Below, one piece after another: positions 5,299 to 7,845 of a stretch of DNA of 7,845 bases. Below the pieces are notes generated by a model. It ran no database searches, was not told the origin of the DNA, and was given only the letters and a program-made list of their open reading frames with translations. Source of the stretch: Patescibacteria group bacterium (lineage in GTDB: Bacteria > Patescibacteriota > JACMRA01); NCBI GenBank assembly GCA_029935375.1, contig JAOZKL010000038.1, positions 1 to 7,845 of the forward strand, written 5' to 3'. The position numbers and the translations under genes were made by a program. Numbering within the stretch: position 1 is the first letter of the stretch; each line of letters starts with the position of its first letter.

Positions 5299-6030
5299 TT
5301 AATTTAGGTATAGATTTTGTATAAAACTGCTGGTGTATCGGCTGTATTCTATCAAATCGCTGTTTTGTAATGTTTGGTTATATACCTTTATTACATAATA
5401 ATTTTGCTCTGTTACGGCAGTATAATATACTAAATTGTTATCAGAGTTTTCAAACTTGCTGAGCTTTACCCCTTTTTGTATTGTTATATCGTTGCTATCT
5501 TGTATATAGTCAGATCCTAGTTTTTTGCCTACTTCTTCTGCAAATCTTTTGGAGTCCCAAGCATTGTCATATTCTGATGATTTTACTTCTATACCTGTGT
5601 TGTATTCCTTTGCTTCTTTGGATATTGTTGCTATATATGTATTTACAGATCCTTGCCTGTTGTCTTGGTTCAGATATGTAAAATCTGTTGTGGAGTAATT
5701 CATCTGATAACCCTCTGGTATCTCACCTTCTGTAACGATTGTAAAGCTAGTGCCAGTTATCGTTGTTTTGGCCTTGGTTGTAACCCCAGAAACTTGTCCT
5801 GTAGTGTTTTCTAGTTTTGATACTTTGCCTTGTAGGCTCTTCATCTCTACTAATGAAAAAGATCCAATAGCCGCCAGACTTATCATAAGAACGAGAACTA
5901 ACAACCAAGAGCTTTTGGTTGGCTTATTGCTTGTTTCACTTTTCTTTGCTTTCACTTTTGCAGCTTTTTGCTTTATCTCTTCTACTTTTTGTGATTCTTG
6001 AAATGGTTTGCTAAAATCAAAGTCAGACAT
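5299..6030 (-). CDS. Single-pass membrane protein with large outer domain, operon partner of FKBP
   Basis: This 243-residue protein has a cytoplasmic N-terminus that is unusually long and Lys-rich (VEEIKQKAAKVKAKK, residues 16-30). One membrane helix (about 41-60) and a short coiled-coil-like stretch (about 61-76) follow, then a beta-rich outer domain (about 88-243). The outer domain begins TSFTIVTEGEIPEGYQM and ends with alternating strands (YYTAVTEQNYYVIKVYN) and a short helix. This layout is reminiscent of PsbP/Mog1-like domains, but I would not assign the family without a profile search. The ATG at 6030 (product beginning MSDFDFSKPF) is preferred to the in-frame TTG at 6051, because that TTG overlaps the -10 box. 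The gene is first in a two-gene operon with the anchored FKBP, which may help fold it. The function is unknown. Confidence 0.8.
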   Translation of the reverse strand: MSDFDFSKPFQESQKVEEIKQKAAKVKAKKSETSNKPTKSSWLLVLVLMISLAAIGSFSLVEMKSLQGKVSKLENTTGQVSGVTTKAKTTITGTSFTIVTEGEIPEGYQMNYSTTDFTYLNQDNRQGSVNTYIATISKEAKEYNTGIEVKSSEYDNAWDSKRFAEEVGKKLGSDYIQDSNDITIQKGVKLSKFENSDNNLVYYTAVTEQNYYVIKVYNQTLQNSDLIEYSRYTSSFIQNLYLN

Positions 6031-6049
6031 ATACAGTATTTGTACAAAC

Positions 6050-6078
6050 AATATAATATTTTTTATTTATTTTGTCAA
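6050..6078 (-). promoter_or_regulatory. Promoter of the minus-strand FKBP operon
   Basis: Read on the minus strand, TTGACA (6078-6073), a 17-base spacer and TATATT (6055-6050) precede the ATG at 6030 by 19 nt, giving a leader of about 12 nt. It has the same -35 and spacer as the plus-strand promoters of this window. Confidence 0.78.
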
Positions 6079-6164
6079 GCAAATGTATTTATTCTCCATA
6101 TTTTGAAAAAACTTATATTATTATTATCTTACATTGTTTAATTGTTATTTTGTATTGTCACTTT
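6079..6164. other. AT-rich intergenic stretch
   Basis: This spacer between the minus-strand promoter and the palindromic repeat contains no ORF. A promoter for the plus-strand gene at 6265 might be expected here. The best candidate, TTGAAA (6103-6108), 16 bases and TATCTT (6125-6130), is poor and is not called. Confidence 0.4.
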
Positions 6165-6260
6165 GTCATTCCGCACTCCCTCTCTGTTCTGTCATGCTCG
6201 CGAAGGTGGGTATGACAGTACAGAACAAAGACCTGGATCCCGCATCCAGTGCGGGATGAT
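6165..6260 (+). repeat. Nested palindromic repeat element, left copy
   Basis: This GC-richer island has three inverted-repeat pairs. The outer arms TCATTCCGCACT (6166-6177) and AGTGCGGGATGA (6248-6259) pair over 12 bases with one G-T. An inner 13-pair hairpin (6189-6201 with 6206-6218, GAAG loop) includes three G-U pairs. A third hairpin, ATCCCGCA/TGCGGGAT (6237-6244 with 6250-6257), shares its 3' arm with the outer stem. A 27-base segment (6187-6213) recurs at 7771-7797 with two differences. The island is of REP/MITE type, and no transposase is nearby. Confidence 0.8.
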
Positions 6261-6264
6261 GTAA

Positions 6265-7671
6265 GTGCAGGATAACAGGAAAAAGCTATTTTTAACCCAA
6301 TCAAATCAAATTAAGTACTCTGTTTTGGTTGGTAGTATAAGTGTTTTGCTCTTGACCCAATTTTGTATTTATGTTTTTATATATTATATGATACAAGGGC
6401 AATCACTGGAGAATGACAGGCGTAGACTTGCGCTAACAGATAGGACGATAAACAGCTCTTCTAGCTGGTATAATGGATTGGCGATAAAACAATATTTGCA
6501 AAAAAATGTCTTTGATCTCAAATCAGACTTCAAGAACTCTGGGATTGTTTCTGGGCGATGGACTGCATATTGTCATTATTCTGCGATAGTGGCGTTGGAA
6601 AACTTGTTACACAAAAATGAACTCAACGAGGGGGATACTGTTTTGATCCATCCGCTTACACCAGCATCTATTGTGGATAGAATTGTTCGTAAAAAGGTAA
6701 AAATAGTTTCGTTTGATATAGAAAAGGAAACCCTTAACTGGAGTGTAAAAAAGTTTCAGGACTTTATAGGGAAACAGAAAATAGATATGGTTTTCTTCTT
6801 TGCTTTTAATGGGATATACGAGCAAATTGTTGATTGTGTCAAATTAATGAATACAAAATCTGTGCCAAGTATTGTGTTTGTAGATAGCCCCCATATTAAC
6901 TCTGCGTTATTAAGAGTTTTTGATGTTGTAGAGATTGGAGGGGCTCTTTGGGATTTTGGAGATAGTTTTGTAGACGATGTACTAAATGAGGTTTTGCCAC
7001 AGCCATTGCAGACAAAGAGGTGGTTTGTATCTTGGAATATAGAATCTAGGACAACTTCGTTGTTGGAATACCATCTTAGTGATAGCCAAGAAAACTTCAA
7101 AGCTGTATTAGAAGCATATAGTTATTTACTCTCAGAGAAGATAAAAAAAAGTGGTCTTGTTAGCAGGTTAAAATCCTGGGGACTTGGTAGGGCGGGGCGT
7201 AGCTTTAATGGGGTTTCCGATGCACATGGAGTTATAAAAAGGGATTATATGAAGATTTTAAACTCTGCTGTTCCAGACATTTTTTTTGAATTGCACAGAG
7301 ATGGAGAAGCTGTAGAAGACGAAAAGGAAAGGGAGGATATTTTGTACAAATCTGGATTGTTGCAAACCAAAGCTGACGGTTTTTATAACTATTTTAGTTC
7401 GATGGTGCATATCCGTCCAACAGGAGAGCTAGAAATCCCCGCCCTGCAAATCAAAAAAACATATCTTGAATATTTTTTCTATACAACTGAAAGGGGGTAT
7501 TGGCAAGAAAACCTAAAACCAAAAGGGATTGATCCTCGTGCAATGCTAACACTATACCCAGCCATAGCTAGTATGCCAAATATGGACAATACTTTGTTTG
7601 CAAACAGTTTTTTGTTCTCAATAGACTTGGTCAAGGCTATGTATGATGACGCTGGCGTGAAGAATTATTAG
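6265..7671 (+). CDS. Membrane-anchored protein resembling PLP-dependent (DegT/DnrJ-like) aminotransferases, no clear catalytic lysine
   Basis: This is a 468-residue protein. An N-terminal helix (about residues 18-42) precedes a domain whose middle reads like a fold-type I PLP enzyme. There is a helix AIVALENLL (107-115), then NEGDTVLIHPLTPAS (121-135), matching the GDEVI-P-T element. KVKIVSFDIEKETLNW (144-159) matches the DID..TL element, and VFVDSPH (204-210) follows, where Asp207 would be the PLP-nitrogen-binding aspartate. About 25-30 residues later a Schiff-base lysine is expected, but residues 208-250 contain none; the nearest is Lys251. It may therefore be a pseudoenzyme, or the fold call may be wrong. 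The C-terminal third (HIRPTGELEIPALQ, then PRAMLTLYPAIASMPN) is unrecognised. The only start ahead of the helix is GTG at 6265, three bases after an in-frame TAA and five bases past a palindromic repeat, so the native 5' end may have been replaced. It ends TAG. No Shine-Dalgarno or promoter is visible. Confidence 0.65.
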   Translation: MQDNRKKLFLTQSNQIKYSVLVGSISVLLLTQFCIYVFIYYMIQGQSLENDRRRLALTDRTINSSSSWYNGLAIKQYLQKNVFDLKSDFKNSGIVSGRWTAYCHYSAIVALENLLHKNELNEGDTVLIHPLTPASIVDRIVRKKVKIVSFDIEKETLNWSVKKFQDFIGKQKIDMVFFFAFNGIYEQIVDCVKLMNTKSVPSIVFVDSPHINSALLRVFDVVEIGGALWDFGDSFVDDVLNEVLPQPLQTKRWFVSWNIESRTTSLLEYHLSDSQENFKAVLEAYSYLLSEKIKKSGLVSRLKSWGLGRAGRSFNGVSDAHGVIKRDYMKILNSAVPDIFFELHRDGEAVEDEKEREDILYKSGLLQTKADGFYNYFSSMVHIRPTGELEIPALQIKKTYLEYFFYTTERGYWQENLKPKGIDPRAMLTLYPAIASMPNMDNTLFANSFLFSIDLVKAMYDDAGVKNY

Positions 7672-7714
7672 AACGAATAGATAATAGAAAGTTTAAGACC
7701 TGCCGTTATTTTAT

Positions 7715-7845
7715 TGTCATCCCCACAACTGTCCTGTCATCCAAATCCTGTCCTGTCATGCCCGTGTTCTTTCTGTCATGCCCGCGAAGGCGGGTATCCA
7801 CGCAAAGAGAAATTATCTTCCGTAGAGGCGAGCCTGTCTCGCCAT
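7715..7845 (+). repeat. GTCAT/GCGAAGG palindromic repeat block, right copy
   Basis: Four TGTCAT units occur at 7715, 7735, 7754 and 7774. The last runs into an eight-pair hairpin (7778-7785 with 7790-7797, loop GAAG). The segment 7771-7797 matches 6187-6213 at 25 of 27 bases. A second hairpin, GGCGAG/CTCGCC (7827-7832 with 7838-7843, five-base loop), begins what is probably another repeat unit cut by the window edge. No gene is visible after 7671. The block is probably a cluster of mobile or REP-like palindromes, possibly also acting as a weak terminator for the upstream gene. Confidence 0.78.

Noticed and set aside
6607..7100. Two minus-strand ORFs inside the last gene
   Set aside because: They overlap each other and a 468-codon frame with fold-like features, and have no promoter or terminator.
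7715..7790. Regularly spaced TGTCAT units as a CRISPR array
   Set aside because: The conserved part is only 6-13 bases, the spacing is about 20 bases, and the units are related to the palindromic repeat seen on the left; there is no repeat-spacer structure and no cas gene.

Overview
The window is an AT-rich bacterial segment that uses the standard code. It carries nine intact-looking genes plus one frame-broken one. Nearly all are predicted membrane-anchored or exported proteins. No transposase, CRISPR array, tRNA or rRNA is visible. Start codons are not preceded by Shine-Dalgarno sequences. Five promoters of the form TTGACA-N16/17-TAWWWT sit so close to their ATGs that leaders would be only about 1 to 20 nt. 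Short single-domain proteins, compact spacing, leader-poor starts and GTCAT-type palindromic repeats would suit a small-genome lineage such as Patescibacteria/CPR. That placement is an inference; only LemA and the FKBP domain are families recognised with certainty.

Left part (1-2434): the 3' portion of a zincin-type metalloprotease gene (HEIAH motif) whose reading frame is open to the window edge. It is followed 13 nt later by an extremely AT-rich gene for a one-helix membrane-anchored protein. Next is a degraded or frameshifted ORF (2002-2277) whose coding signal appears to jump into another frame at a run of five Gs.

Middle part (2435-4663, + strand): four genes, each with its own TTGACA promoter. 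They encode a seven-helix membrane protein (true start 2435, not 2237), a 61-residue two-helix protein, LemA, and a 110-residue anchored protein with four cysteines. Strong intrinsic terminators follow LemA and the four-cysteine gene.

Minus-strand operon (6078 down to 4687): a promoter, a 243-residue anchored protein of unknown function, then 10 nt later an anchored FKBP-type peptidyl-prolyl isomerase, then a hairpin terminator. The FKBP is probably an extracytoplasmic folding factor, plausibly serving exported proteins such as its operon partner.

Right part (6079-7845): a 468-residue membrane-anchored protein that looks like a PLP-dependent (DegT/DnrJ-like) fold without an obvious catalytic lysine. 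It is bracketed by copies of the same palindromic GTCAT/GCGAAGG repeat. The left copy ends five bases before its GTG start and can form alternative, mutually exclusive stems.

No known defence or mobile system is recognisable. The points most worth checking are the frameshifted locus, the leader-poor promoters, the lysine-less aminotransferase-like protein, and the structured repeat at its start.
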